64,000 nt of DNA from Lasiosphaeris hirsuta (GCA_030549175.1 JAUKUA010000009.1:310001-374000), one strand, 5' to 3'; positions 1-11,559 are shown, counted from the first letter of the stretch. Made by a program: numbers and translations. The notes: generated by a model not told the origin, from the sequence alone.

Positions 1-485
1 TCTACCTTCCCCTTGGCCGTGTACACGAGGGCTTTCATTTTGCAAAATGGTGGCTTGTGCAAAGGTCGGCCTGGATCGTGTCAGCGGGAAAGAGTTGGGG
101 CAGAAGCATCATATGCTTTGCCTATTGTTAAAACTGACGTATGAGTTTTCGAGCACAAGCTATCTGTCATGTTGGCGTGATGATGAGGCCACACGAAAGT
201 GACATGTAAAGGTGCACCTACTTACCTACCTACCTAGGTACATGCAACATCCACACGCTAACACCAGGCGGTGCGTCTGCTTGCTGACATGTGATTAGAG
301 CAGTAAACTCTAAAGTGGTGGGACCATTGGCGTAGGTACCACAAGACCGAGGGCAAAACAAGGGAAAAGCAGCTTCATTCTACAAAATGTTCACCACTAG
401 TGTCAAATGGCATGCCGTGTCAAATATGTACATAGAACTTTAGTCAACGCTGCTCGGCCCAGAACCTAGGCTGGACTGGCAAGTA
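1..485. other. gene-free stretch
   Basis: I see no coding frame here. It lies 3' of the secreted-protein gene on the minus strand. It contains a short CTTACCTACCTACC run near 219-235, a low-complexity motif that recurs elsewhere in this window. Confidence 0.5.
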
Positions 486-1655
486 TCAAAAGAGAAACAC
501 GATAGCACCAACTATCAGCATCACTGATGCCTCGGCCCCATGCCTATGCCCACCGCTCACAGTCACCACCTGGGGGCTCGGTGTGCTGCTTGGGACGCTC
601 TTGGGGCTGGCTGAAGAGACGATTGCCGCCAAGGTGGTGGATGTGCCCTTGCTCGGCTGGCTGCCGTTCGTTATGGCTGTAGCTTGCGTGGAGCTACTGT
701 TGGCAGTTTGGCTCGAAATCGTGGCAGCAGGCGCGGTGTGGACCGCCGAAGAGACCTGGACTGGGGCAGTGGCGGTGGCGCGCTCGCTACTACTACTAGT
801 CCATGAAGCAACCAAGCCCAAGGAGGCTGGGTCCTCCGTCGGGGTAGTAACGCTGGTGGGGGACACAGAAGTCCATGTCTTGGCCTGCTCTTTGAAGACA
901 GCAGCCGTGGGAGTAGCAAGAGTGGTAAGCGTGGTGGGCCTCGCACGAGCAGAGCTGTCCGCATGAGAATCGCCGGCAGCTTTGGCCCTGGGAGCCGCAA
1001 CTTCGCCGGTGCCGGCCACGACAGTTTGGCCCGATTGATACTGGATGTTGTAGACGGGAGCGGTTGTCAGCTTGGACGTGAGACCCAGCGTATGGGCACA
1101 GCTGGGCTGGTTGCTGATGGCAAGGTCGAGTGAGCACTCCTCATCGAAACCGAGCGAGCAGACCGAGTCGCAGATGTTGTACAAGACGTGGTTCTTGGCC
1201 ACATAGCTATCAGGCTGGGCAAGACAGCTGCTGATGAAGTTCATGCTGTTGGAGGCGCTGAACGGCAGCTTGGAGCCTGGGGTGTAGATGAGGTCGGAGC
1301 ACTCGGCGGAGTCCACCTCTTCGTATTCCATGGCAACGGGCCCGCCCGTGATGGGATCAGTGGCAGCCGACTCGCCCGTCTGCAGGTAGTTCCAGGCGTC
1401 GTAACTGACATCAAAAGCACCACCGGACTGATCGATGCGGAGAAGATGCACGGAGCGGTCGCCATAGCTGAGCTTCACACAGAAGTTGTCGCAGTCCACG
1501 GCGCCGGGCCAGTAGGCAACTCGGTCCGTGTTGATCTTGCAGCCAAGCACGCCGACCGAGGAGGAGTAGCTATCGTGCGGCGTGGTCCAGACGCCCTCGG
1601 CCGCGGCACCCTGAGCAAGCGTGAGGAGCGCCGCAAGGGCAAAAAGAACAGACAT
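486..1655 (-). CDS. secreted GPI-type cell-surface protein with Cys-rich N-terminal domain
   Basis: Single-exon gene of 389 codons beginning at a clear ATG. Residues 1-19 form a signal peptide ending AAAEG. Residues about 30-200 form a Cys-rich domain with the phrases CDNFCVKLSYG, LLRIDQSGGAFDVSYDAWNY and MEYEEVDSAEC, which I recognise from a widespread family of fungal secreted proteins, probably related to double-psi beta-barrel (barwin/expansin-like) folds. Residues about 210-365 are a Ser/Thr/Ala-rich, probably O-glycosylated stalk. The last 16 or so residues are hydrophobic after GGHRHG, as expected for a GPI-attachment signal. The role is probably structural or carbohydrate-binding at the cell wall; no catalytic motif is visible. 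The presence of the domain is well supported, the fold assignment less so. Confidence 0.8.
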   Translation of the reverse strand: MSVLFALAALLTLAQGAAAEGVWTTPHDSYSSSVGVLGCKINTDRVAYWPGAVDCDNFCVKLSYGDRSVHLLRIDQSGGAFDVSYDAWNYLQTGESAATDPITGGPVAMEYEEVDSAECSDLIYTPGSKLPFSASNSMNFISSCLAQPDSYVAKNHVLYNICDSVCSLGFDEECSLDLAISNQPSCAHTLGLTSKLTTAPVYNIQYQSGQTVVAGTGEVAAPRAKAAGDSHADSSARARPTTLTTLATPTAAVFKEQAKTWTSVSPTSVTTPTEDPASLGLVASWTSSSSERATATAPVQVSSAVHTAPAATISSQTANSSSTQATAITNGSQPSKGTSTTLAAIVSSASPKSVPSSTPSPQVVTVSGGHRHGAEASVMLIVGAIVFLF

Positions 1656-3175
1656 ATCTGCGTCCTGCGTCCTGCGTGGTATCTGGTGGGTTCGGAATAT
1701 CCCGTGAGGTTTTTGCTACTTGCAGGAGTGTGGTATTGGAAAGCAGTGGATGCGGCCGCTGGATGGGCGCGAGAAAGAGTGTTGAATGGTTCCTGAACGG
1801 TGCCTATGTGCCTATGTGCCTAATAAAATGAGTGAGTTTGGCTTTGCAGATGCAGATGCAGATGCAGATGCTGCCTCGGTCGCAACAGGAACTGGGACTC
1901 GGAAGGAGTGGGTGGGCCTGAAATGAGTGAGCCTGGCAACAACGAGCTCCAAAAAGAGTGGGTGGCCTGCCACGATGTCGCGGGCGAGGTGTGTGGTGAG
2001 GGAAAGGAATGGACCGACGCCAGGTCAAGAAAAAGCCCAGGTGTCGACAAACACTGGCATTGTGCAGGAGCAAATGGAAAGCCAAAGGTCCACAGACATG
2101 CTGGCGGCCGCAAAGGTGGTCTTATGTAAAAGTTCGACAAGCGCGCGACTTCGCAAGCCCATCCCCCCCTTGCACGCAGAGGCCGGGATTTTGTGGCGCT
2201 CAGGGGCGCGACGGCAACACTACCCAGCCCCCGTTGTTTCTGTGGAACCGCAAATGTCGAGCCATCTGTTGGCAGCCACTGCCCCGACCCAGCCCAGCAC
2301 CCAGCACGGCGGCCCGACGTCACACGTGTCCCCCAACCGGTCGTCGACTTTTCACTCTTTGTTCTCTTCTCCCGCCTCGGCAAGATGCGGCTGAACCATG
2401 ACGATATTAAAATCTAGCGATCGATTGGCGCGTGCAGAAAGGGAGGCCCGCGTCTGCTGGTGATGCCGAAACAAGCTACTGCAGGTCCCCGGAGCTAAGC
2501 GACCTAGCCCCTGAATGGCTGCTGATCCCCTTCAGCCACTCTTAGCCTGATTTTCCTCTCCTCCCTATAGGATTCCATAGGGGAAGCAGCCGACAACCCA
2601 ACGCGCAATATTGATCCACTGTTAATTAAGTCGGAGAGAAGTGTCAGTATGCATGATTGAACCTGTAGGGGAATTAGGGAAGTATCTAATTGCAAGAAAG
2701 CATTGGTTGATTTCTTGGTGAATATCTGTCACTTACATTGTGAATCTGGCATATTCACCAGCAGCAACGAAACAACAACCTCCGACTCTCACAACGACCC
2801 GGGCGATAGGTCCAAAATGCCACATCTTGCGGCTAGATAGTAAAAACCACTTGACATTCCACCCAAGCTCCGATGCCCTTGTCTAGCTGCAAAGCTTTCC
2901 TCTCGGCTTGAACTCCAGTGCCCTGCCGGAATTGAGACCTGATCGGATTCAATCTTTCTTTCAGGGAGGCATTAGAGATACTCAACAGAGAATCCAAAGC
3001 CAGTGTCATGGATCAAAGCAATTAACCATAGCGTCCTGGTGTTCCCTTTTCCCAGCGCAGCTTTTGTGTCGCGGGGAGGGACATTGGGTTGACTTTAGAG
3101 TTGAAGGGAACAAGAAATCCACATATCAAATACTACTGCGTACCTATTTATGCCACTTGGATACCCTCAAGAGAT
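1656..3175. other. gene-free stretch, promoter side of the secreted protein gene
   Basis: No frame on either strand has a recognisable domain or convincing splice structure. The part next to 1656 is the promoter and 5' leader of the minus-strand secreted protein gene. Open frames on both strands near 1.8-2.4 kb are GC-rich and read like chance frames. Confidence 0.4.
1845..1871. repeat. TGCAGA hexanucleotide microsatellite
   Basis: Four and a half tandem copies of TGCAGA lie about 190 bp upstream of the secreted-protein start codon. They are possibly length-variable between strains. Confidence 0.8.
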
Positions 3176-4000
3176 TCAGAAACGTCGGGTGTGGAGTTGT
3201 AAAGGACAGTTTTTTTTTTTTTTTTTGGGCGTTTTCTTAACGTGTATGGTGTGTATTGTGTGTGCGGAAGGAAAAAGGAAAGGACCTGGCCCTGCAGATC
3301 CTGCACAGCTGGTGGCCTGACTAGTGGCCTCGCTTACCGTGGGCGCTAGTGGAGGGGCAACCTCCCCAGTGGGGAGGGGCACCTCCAACACCATCCACCC
3401 CAGAAAGCCCGAGCCGTAGACCAGTGTCGCATACATCAGGGCCGGGTCGGTAACGCACTCTCTGAGGCGCTTGCTGAAAATGCAGCTGTGGCGTGTGGGG
3501 GTGGATTGCAAGGCAGACCAGGCCGGGCGCAAAGGCTTCGGCCAGGAAGCTGGACCTTGCTGCAGAATGGAGTGCGCAGTGAAGCTGGACATGAGCACCT
3601 GACTCGCTACCGGTCATGGGTGCAGTGGAAGGGGTCTGTCTGATGTGTTGTGTACGGGGTGTCTGGTGAGAAGCGGTGTCTTGCCGGTCAAGTTGCCGGC
3701 ATGTCGCCATTGGAGTCGGAGGCCCCGGAGGCAGGCGAGCGGGGCTTCCCGAGCTGGTCGAGCTGCCAGGGCCCGGTGGCGTCATGACAGCAGTGTAACT
3801 CACCCAAGACCGCTTTTGCTGTTTTTGCTGTGGTTGTCCCCCCCCCCCCTTGCCGTCTCTGTTTTGCGTCGGTTACTCTGCACGTGGCTCAGGATGCGCG
3901 ACGTTTCCTGTGGCTTGCTTCGCGACAGAAGCTCTGATGACTGCGTCTTGTTGATGAACACCAGCTCGCCCTCCGCATTCGGTTTGGCATTTCTGCCCAT
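3176..4000 (-). pseudogene. fungal-specific transcription-factor-like fragment
   Basis: A first exon from the ATG at 4000 to 3804 contains LVFINKTQSSELLSR followed by ILSHVQSNRRK. This resembles the N-terminal phrase (F-x-N, R, HVQ, RRK) common to fungal transcription factors of the Fungal_trans_2 type. A possible 41-nt intron (3803-3763) leads to a Pro/Ser-rich part, and another frame further on reads MSSFTAHSILQQ and LRECVTDPALMYATLVYGSGFLGWM, again typical of those proteins. A second possible intron would join the frames. The remaining 200-300 residues of such proteins are absent: the frame runs into a Lys-rich, poly-T-encoded end near 3210. I call it a truncated or decaying gene; a short but real gene is the alternative. 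Confidence 0.45.
3211..3226. repeat. poly-T tract
   Basis: About 16 consecutive T residues at the broken 3' end of the transcription-factor-like fragment. Homopolymers like this also occur at 3839-3849 (C), 22954-22985 (T then A) and 30814-30827 (C). Confidence 0.85.
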
Positions 4001-5019
4001 GTCGCATGCCTGCCGTTCTACGAATTGGCTGGGTGCCGGATGGAAATAGTTCTAAAAAGCAAACGAGTTAGATACTCTGCAAAGTGGCAGGTACCTCGAC
4101 GGTCCGTTTGGAAACCTCCTCAATTCAAAGGAGCTTTGGAAGATGTTGGCAGCCGACAAGCCGCTAGGGCTCAAAGTCGCTGACAGAAGCCACAGTGCTC
4201 AAGGCATCGTGCTGATGCCAAGCCCTCTCAACTCATAACTGGTGTGCGTTCTCACGCGGAACGGCTTCGCTAACCCAAAGTGCCCATAAGCTAATCAATC
4301 CACCTAGCCTTGGAGAATAGGTAGGTACTCAGCTTTGACTCAGCCCCTGTGGAAAAGTGTTGAAACAAACAAAGGCTCATGACATCTTCCTAGACGCTGA
4401 TTGCATGTGCTTACCTATATACGTAGGATGGGGCACACAACAACGGCGCAATGCTACCCTACTCCATCTACGTCAATAACATTGTGATCACTAATATGAG
4501 CTTCTATTTCGGCGGCCAAACAAGGAGGCGATTGCTGAGTAGGAGAGCTAGGGAGCCGGCGCGTATTCCATTGTTTGCATTCCGTTGTGCGCATTATGGT
4601 AAATAGTATCTCGTATATTCCAAGTCAAGTTTTGCAGAAAGAATTTCCTCTTCTCGACGACGGAATCCTGAAGGTGAAAATACATCGATTTTGTAATTGC
4701 TGCATCGCCTTGCTTGTGATGTTCGAACCCTACACCCCATCGTGATATTCAGAGAGCTGGTGGGGGTGCAGATTCAGATCTCAGGCTGGCCGGGTGAGTC
4801 ATGGCCGATTTTCGGCCACTGACAGACGCGCGGCCTGATATTTGACAACGCCAAACAATACGAAATCTCGCATTTATAACACAGGTTTGGGTTGAATGAT
4901 TCCGCCCCCTTTCAATGACACTTTCAAGTCCAGATGTCCTCCATTTGTGGGATAAACAACTTGCCTCATAAGCTTGATATACTATCACCCCATCCGATTC
5001 TACAATCAATTCAACAACC
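4001..5019. other. gene-free stretch
   Basis: No supported coding frame. The last 150 bp are the 5' leader and promoter of the SGNH hydrolase, which starts in good context (ACCATGG). Confidence 0.45.
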
Positions 5020-5817
5020 ATGGCATCCACAGCCGCCATCGTTGTGGAGGTTGAGAATATCTTGGGACCGCTCGCAAAATTCAAAGCGCGCTCTCACGAA
5101 ACATCCAAAACTCAACACATTCAGCTCTTGTCGTCCAGCAATGAAAACAGCCCCACAGTTGTCCTCCTAGGCGACTCAATGCTCGAGCGAATGATTACAA
5201 CAGGGCAAAGCCCTAGCCTTACCGTACCATGGCCCTCAGAAATCATGCTCAGCAGTACCGCATTGGCTACACTGGCACTTGATAGACTGAAAGGCGTGCT
5301 CAATGTTGGCGTTGGCGGCGACAAAATCCAAAATATTGCCTACAGGCTTGTTGGTGACGCCGACCCCGACCCCTCCAAGACTCTATCAGGACTTGCGGCT
5401 GCTCTCGCGGCCCACAACAGCGTCAAGTTATGGGTAGTGCAGGCCGGCACGAATAATCTCTCGCCAAAAATGGGGCTCACGGATGCGGACTGCAAGGCAA
5501 TGGGTGTGCTTTTGCGTGGTCTTTTGAGGCTTTCTTCCCCACAGCCGGAAAGCAAGGTGTTACTTACGGGTCTCTTCCCAAGGACGGATATTTCCGTGAA
5601 CTTGGTTGATATCGCCAACCAAAAGTTGGCCGCAATGGCGAGAGAGGTGAACCTGGAAATAGGAAAGGAGAGCATTTTCTTCTTACCGCCGACCAAGGGT
5701 GTTGAGACCCAAAAACACTTGGAGGACCATGTACATCTCAACCTACATGGTTATACCATCTGGGTAGAGGAACTGCTACCGGCTGTTGCAGGCTTGCTAG
5801 AGAAAATCGTCGAATAG
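5020..5817 (+). CDS. SGNH/GDSL-type hydrolase, PAF-acetylhydrolase-like
   Basis: Intronless gene of 265 codons whose ATG sits in ACCATGG. The SGNH blocks are in order: GDSM at 51-54 (nucleophile Ser53), the block II Gly in NVGVGGDKIQN at about 95-105, AGTNN at 142-146 (block III, the oxyanion-hole Asn), and DHVH at 236-239 supplying Asp236 and His239. The arrangement resembles intracellular acetylhydrolases of the platelet-activating-factor alpha subunit type, so an esterase or acetylhydrolase acting on small acyl or acetyl esters is likely. I see no signal peptide, so it is probably cytosolic. It is convergent with the MFS gene to its right. The family is sure; the substrate is unknown. Confidence 0.88.
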   Translation: MASTAAIVVEVENILGPLAKFKARSHETSKTQHIQLLSSSNENSPTVVLLGDSMLERMITTGQSPSLTVPWPSEIMLSSTALATLALDRLKGVLNVGVGGDKIQNIAYRLVGDADPDPSKTLSGLAAALAAHNSVKLWVVQAGTNNLSPKMGLTDADCKAMGVLLRGLLRLSSPQPESKVLLTGLFPRTDISVNLVDIANQKLAAMAREVNLEIGKESIFFLPPTKGVETQKHLEDHVHLNLHGYTIWVEELLPAVAGLLEKIVE

Positions 5818-6288
5818 GCAGCTGCCATACCGTCTAGTTGGAAGCATTTGTTTCATATACCTACCTAGCCATGACACCAAAGCGAATATACCGAGAGCCA
5901 AAGTTGCGCCTGGCGAGTAGCCCGAGATAATTAGGCTTGAATTGCTGTTTTCCATAAGCAACAAGTCACCTGTACTCGCCCCCCGCCAAGTTGGTCTCAA
6001 CCATGGCATTGGGATAAACAAACTCCACCCTTTATCAACAATGATAATGCCGCTGAAGTTTTTGTTCTTTGGCAGGTACCCTCCGCCCCCCGCCATCCTC
6101 ATAATTTGTCCGCTCTCCTATATTTCAGGCTAAGCCATAGACGACTATCCACCCGCATCTCCAACCTGGTATTTCTGTCTCCCCCACGGACATAAAAAAC
6201 CACCTCGGGTACCTGTGTCAATGCATTCGTGAATTTGCACACGCTGGCGCTATCACGGACGGCCGGACGGCTGCCAGGTCTGGTTGTT
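5818..6288. other. convergent intergenic stretch
   Basis: The 3' ends of the SGNH gene (plus) and the MFS gene (minus) face each other here. It must hold both polyadenylation regions. No gene seen. Confidence 0.5.
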
Positions 6289-8163
6289 TCATGCTCCGTT
6301 TGTCCCCCCGCTTGTTCTTTTTTCCAATCCAAACTCGGTTTCCAGCTCAGTCCGCATTTTTATCTGCTTCTCCAGAAATACTAGCAGGAAAGAGACGCCA
6401 GAGAAAATGATAGATATCCGCCAAACCTCCTTTAAACTATCCGTATAAAGTCGAATGACTTGTTCCTTGATGGGACCCTCGAATGATTTGACAAAGCTTG
6501 CTGTGCCTGAGCTGTAAGCATTCCCAGCCATCAACCGAGCAGCCACTGTTAGGTCGGAAACCTGGTGGACGCTCTTGGAGATGTAGTTGTTGAAAATTGT
6601 CGCAGGGATAGCAACACCCCAGATGCTGCCGAAAGAGCGCACAAATGACCATGTTGCAGTTGCGGAGGCTTGATCAGCTTCGCTGAGCTGCGCCTGGCAG
6701 GCGGGTAGGAGCGTATTCAGGACAAAACCGGAGCCGCCGGCCGCAACCATCTGGAAAACAATCCATTCGGCAGTCGACGAGTTCTTATCCAGAAGAGTAA
6801 AGAGGCCAAGACCGATGGTATTGAGCCCAAATCCCATCCAGTGTAATGGTTTGTATTTCCCAAACTTGGCAAGAAGGAGTACTGCGGCGACGGCACCGGG
6901 AATTGCAATGAAGATGGCGGGAAGAAGCTGTACTCCTGTCCGGGCTGGGGAGCTGAGAAGAACGGCCTGGAAATAGACGGGGAGGAAGAAGAACATCCAA
7001 TACAACAAGGCTGAGTTCAAAAAGGTAACGGCAAAGACTGCTGCCGATGTCCTGTTTGCAAACAGGCGCGGTGGAATTACCGGTTCTCGCACAAACTTGG
7101 TGTTCTCGAAGGCCGCAAACGCGACTAGGCCTACAAGACCAATGACAAGGGGGGAGACGATTCTCCAAGATGACCACGGATACTGAATGCCCGCATAAGT
7201 CAAGGCCCAGAGGATTGAGACCGTGGATGATATGAGCAACAGGTTGCCGATATAGTCGATCCGACGAACCTTCTGGGCGAAAGACATCTCCTTATCATAC
7301 TTGACTTGCAGAAAGACAAGAATCAGAAAGATAGAGAGGCCGCCGACCTGGACGATGAAATTATGTTAGAGAATATTTGAAAAGTAGCCAAAAAAAAAAA
7401 GGCCTGAGATGGGGAGCGGTGGGAGAGTGAAGGCGTGTGTACTTGCCGGAAGGTTGATGTAGAAAACCCACCGCCACGTTGTGTTCTCAACAACGGCGCC
7501 ACCCACATATGGACCTACAGCTGTTCCAATAAAGTAGACCATGAGGATGCATGCAATATAATTCCCCCTCTCTCGCAGGGGAACCAGATCCGACACTATG
7601 ACATCAACTATCATATTGATGCCGCCGCCGCCCATTCCTTGCACTGCTCTGCCCGCAATAAGGGCAGCACCACTTGAAGCGCCACCTGCAATACCGCTCC
7701 CAAGAGTGAAGAGAATGACGATTCCCAATGTTGTATATCTTCTCCCAAAAATGTTCGCTAGTTGGCCGAACAAGGGCTGTACGGCAGCACTGTTTCGTGG
7801 TTAGACCATTCCTCATTAGAAACATAATGATGATAATGAATAACACGGCACCAGGGGAACTGGCACATACCCCGTAAGAAAGAAAACATTAGTAACCCAA
7901 ATATAACTGTCTCAAAGTTCCAGGTCTTCGACAATATACGGCAGAGATGTTGTTACCACCGTGTTTTCTAGGGCGCTGAGTATTGCAATGATACACAGCG
8001 TAGCAATGATGACCCAGAATCGAGGGCCTCTCTCGAACCCTTGCTTTTGTTCTTTTGCAAGTGTGTTGGAGAGGTGGTCTGGGTCGATGGGGCTTGCTGT
8101 CAACCTAGAAGAGGCATGTTCCGATGCGGATGCCTCATCGCTGACCGGGCCTTTAGACTCCAT
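6289..8163 (-). pseudogene. DHA2-type MFS drug transporter with one premature TGA
   Basis: Three exons (8163-7871, 7789-7447, 7347-6289) would encode about 564 residues, normal for the 14-span drug:H+ antiporter family. Exon 1 holds a hydrophilic N-terminus and ALENTVVTTSLPYIVEDL. Exon 2 holds GQLANIFGRRYTT and AGRAVQGMGGGG (motif C region). Exon 3 carries the remaining helices. Codon 84 (7914-7912) is TGA exactly where the family has Gly between DLEL and DSYIWVTNVFFLTG, and GGA to TGA is one base change. The rest of the frame is intact and both introns splice in phase, so the lesion looks recent or strain-specific. Intron 2 (7446-7348) begins GCAAGT, a GC-AG intron. The role would be export of toxic or secondary compounds across the plasma membrane. 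Confidence 0.82.
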
Positions 8164-9329
8164 AGTGATCTGGACTTTGCAGATCTTTGAAGCCAGTGTG
8201 TGGTCTGTGTCGGTTTGATGGACGTTATTGCGCGTAGCCCAGTGTCCAGTGTTGTGATGCGGCGCAGATGAAGTTCGCCGTGAACTAATACTAGGAATGT
8301 TGACTCAACGAAATGGGAAGCTCTTACTCTTTTCGTATTTGAAAGCTGTAGTTAAAAGCTTTGCAGCTGTCCGCTGGTATCGGCATGACCAAAGCCCCGT
8401 ACGGGAGCGGGCGACGAAAAAAGGCCTCGGGTCCGTGGTGGGGTGTAGTTGGTCCGAGCCAATCATACTTGCCCAAGGCCCACCAGTGAGTTACCAGCAA
8501 TAGCGCCACTTCACAGTTTCGCCGATCATTGAGATGAGCAACAGCCGCAGAATCATTGAGCCTAACCCTAATGAGTACCTAGCAATTCCTTCAAGAGTTT
8601 CAAGTACTTTTGTCCATAGTTTTGAAAGAGAGCTTAAAAGGAACTCTAGTATTTGCGCAGTAAAACGCCTCTGCTCAAGTAGGTTCTGGCTTGGGGAACA
8701 GGGGCGAGTGGTAACTGTGAGTTTCACTCTCCCCAAGGTTCCGTTTAGGATACAGCATACTGACCTCATGCCTTGGTGTATAAGTCCCTCCGAGCGCGAA
8801 TGTCATTCTGGACATGCCACTAAATTTTGGTTTCATTTTTCCATCCAAAAAGATTGGGGATGTAGTTTCCCCAATTGATGGTCCTTTGTATTACATTTAC
8901 GAATGAACACAGGTACGGGTACCTCTTCACCGTTAAATAGTATCTTTTTATACGCTTTGGGATTAAGGCGCAACTTCGGTTTCGAGGTACTCTATGATAT
9001 TTCAGATAACAACAAGTTTTTGAATTTGTCTGGGATGGAAGGGATCTTACATGATACTCGGCTTTTGTTACCTTTCTTAGCAAATCCTGCCAGGGCATCA
9101 TAAAATCGACATAGGCTTGACTCAGAGCGTGTGGGAGATGCCAGCAACGTGGGACTACCGTCTCCGAGATTTTCCGTCATATTAGTAAGAGGTTAAGCAC
9201 GCGCGAAATTCCACAGTACTTGTCTAAAACCATAAATACTAGAACTCTTGTTTTACCAAAATCTGACAAAGACTCTTTGACCCCACTCCCTACTCCGTGA
9301 ATAGCCCTTGCTGCTTGAACCCCCTATCA
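8164..9329. other. gene-free stretch
   Basis: Promoter of the MFS gene on its left side and the 3' flank of the methyltransferase on its right. The frames here carry no recognisable domain. Confidence 0.45.
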
Positions 9330-10990
9330 TCATGATGTGGACCCCGGGCTAGGAGCCGCAAGCGCAGGGCTTGGATGTGTAGGTTCTGGCTGATTTCCCC
9401 CTGGTTTCTGAGCATATAGAACTTCGCTAAAGGAGCTGGTATTAGTCGGGGCGAGGAACAACGTGACATTTCGGCGCTTACATGGGGGTATACGCGTGGA
9501 TGCGGCGATCTCGTAGCTGCTCTCGGACCCTGCTGCAAAACAGAAGAGTCTCCTCTTGGGTCCATTGCAAGATTCGAGTGAACAGAGCAAGTGTAAGCCC
9601 CTCGAGCCCAGTATTGATATTGTGGAACGTCCAAGATCCAAGTTCTTTGTAGTGGGGATCACGGGGCCAGCTGTTGACGGGCCATTTAAACTGGTGTCTT
9701 GTCAGATTTACGAAGCCGGCGTCCTTCAGCCAGCTTTCGAGCTCCCCTCCGTCGACCATTCGACGGCCGGCCAGAGCCAAGGCATTGTTGAAGTGAACAC
9801 CGACCTGACCAAGGTCACTCTCCTCAAGAAGTGTGCCGTCGTCGGAGCGATACGGCGAGCAAGCTTCTTGAATCTCAATCCAGCCTCCTGGCTCGAGATT
9901 TCTGATATAGTAATGAGTTAGCACTGTGAGGCGGCAAAATTTCCTCCACTACATCGGCGGGGTGGTACCAACTCATAAGATGTTTTGATGAATTGTTGGT
10001 AATTTGCCAGGCTTCCATTCAAAACACGCGCAAAAATGAAATCGAACGGTGTTCCCCATGTCCACTCCTTTTCAATGTCGTCAACTTCGAACGAGCAGTT
10101 CGGCGGAATTCTGTCACGTATGAGTCTTCGTATAAATCCTCGCTTTAACTTCAGGGGCCAGTTCACGGCTCACAGGTTTGGCTGAATCGGGCTTAGGTCC
10201 ACACCAATGACCTTTGTTATGGGAGACCGTTAGAGACCATCAATTTATGCCCCTAGACACTGGAATGGACTCGGTACCTCGGCTTCAGGATGCAAGTCGG
10301 CTAACAGTAACAAGTTACTACTGACAAAAAACGATTGAATCAAACTGATTGGGGATGACATACCATACTCGATCGCCCAAATACCTGTGCCAGTACCAAC
10401 ATCGAGAACCCTCTTCGCACCCTGGTCCTTGGGGCTCAGAGCAAGCTTTCCCCGCAGAGTGAGAACCCAGACATTGTGCTGAACCTCTGATTCACACATC
10501 GGTTAGCAACCCTTGCATCAATCCAGTTTATCAAATCTCATACCGAGTCGGTCACTCTCTCTATCGTCATTGGGAAACGCATATTCTTTCACGGGTTAGC
10601 AGGCTACGGCTGCCGATGCAACTTCTGAACGAAATGTATCTTACTGCCGTCGCTCAAGGCATGGTATGTGCGGCCATTCTCTTCGCGCCAGTGCAATACA
10701 CTCGAGCGTAGTGAGGTCAGGCCAGATGTTTCAGGCTGTGTGAACGTTAGGAGGGTACTGTGATCGCGTGGATGTAGGAGGAACATGCAATGGTAATCGC
10801 CGAGTCGGTGTCGAAAGTATCGGCAACCTGTAGTCAATTTCAAGGTGAGCGATGACGGTGAGCAAAGCACACCGAGGTTTCGGCAGTGTTGCAGGGTATT
10901 GTCTATAGAATATCCCACCACCGTATGAAAACCTCCAGCTGGACGGCGGGAACTTACCAGCGGCGCTTCATCGTAGTTTTCGGTGGCCAT
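9330..10990 (-). CDS. UMTA/LaeA-like SAM-dependent methyltransferase, intron-rich
   Basis: My model has 11 exons: 10990-10958, 10902-10873, 10827-10789, 10735-10645, 10585-10544, 10486-10364, 10300-10278, 10211-10174, 10110-9973, 9901-9482 and 9435-9330. Together they give 361 codons in phase. Landmarks are LRSSVLHWREENGRTYHAL, the SAM site VLDVGTGTGIWAIEYA, then EAEVIGVDLSPIQP, CSFEVDDIEKEWTW, ENLEPGGWIEIQE and a C-terminal AQKPGG. This is the fungal UMTA family related to LaeA, soluble methyltransferases often linked to secondary metabolism. The substrate cannot be read from sequence. Exons of 23-42 nt are unusual, and the intron between exons 3 and 4 requires a weak GC donor (GCATGT), so the first 60 residues are less certain than the rest. 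It is related to the gene at 55154-56338. Confidence 0.85.
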
Positions 10991-11559
10991 GGATTCGGTT
11001 GGCATCAACACCAATGGCTGGATTGGAGTAACTAAGAATAGCAAGTCTGCAGAGGCTAGAAATTCAAGCTGCGATCACTATGTAATATGGTGGAGAGGGA
11101 CAAGGTCAGGTTGAAGAAGTCCAGCGATTTGCCTGCCAACACCTTGCCCCGCACTTTAAACCCCCTTGAGTGTGACAGCCTCCCGTCTTATCCGGCTCAA
11201 TGTAACGATGAGGAGATGAATAACCAATCCCTGACGCATCACGCAACAAGCTCAGACTTCTTCCCCAGTGTCAGCTTATTCGAAGTGCATGAAATGACCC
11301 GGGGCGGCCAATCCAAAGGAATGAAAATAGGGATTTGCCGCCGTGCTCCCTGGTAGCACAGCGTTGAACACAGTGACCAAATGCCATTCCTAGAATATGA
11401 TACCTCCTTCCCCGCATTGAGTTCAAGCAACTTCCCACCCCCACCAGACAGCCAGCCCACAGGGGTTTGCGACACCAACACTCTATGACCATCTTGCAGG
11501 CCCCCACCTATGGTTTCCCCTTCTCCTTTACATGCGTACATACACACGCCTTCGCAGCC
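10991..11559. other. gene-free stretch
   Basis: Promoter side of the UMTA methyltransferase. No supported gene. Confidence 0.4.

Noticed and set aside
1188..1796. Open frame on the plus strand over the secreted-protein gene
   Set aside because: It is antisense to a gene with a signal peptide, Cys-rich domain and GPI end, and carries no domain of its own.
3645..4049. Plus-strand Arg-rich frame of 134 codons
   Set aside because: Antisense to the transcription-factor-like phrases, and low-complexity Arg/Ala composition typical of chance GC-rich frames.
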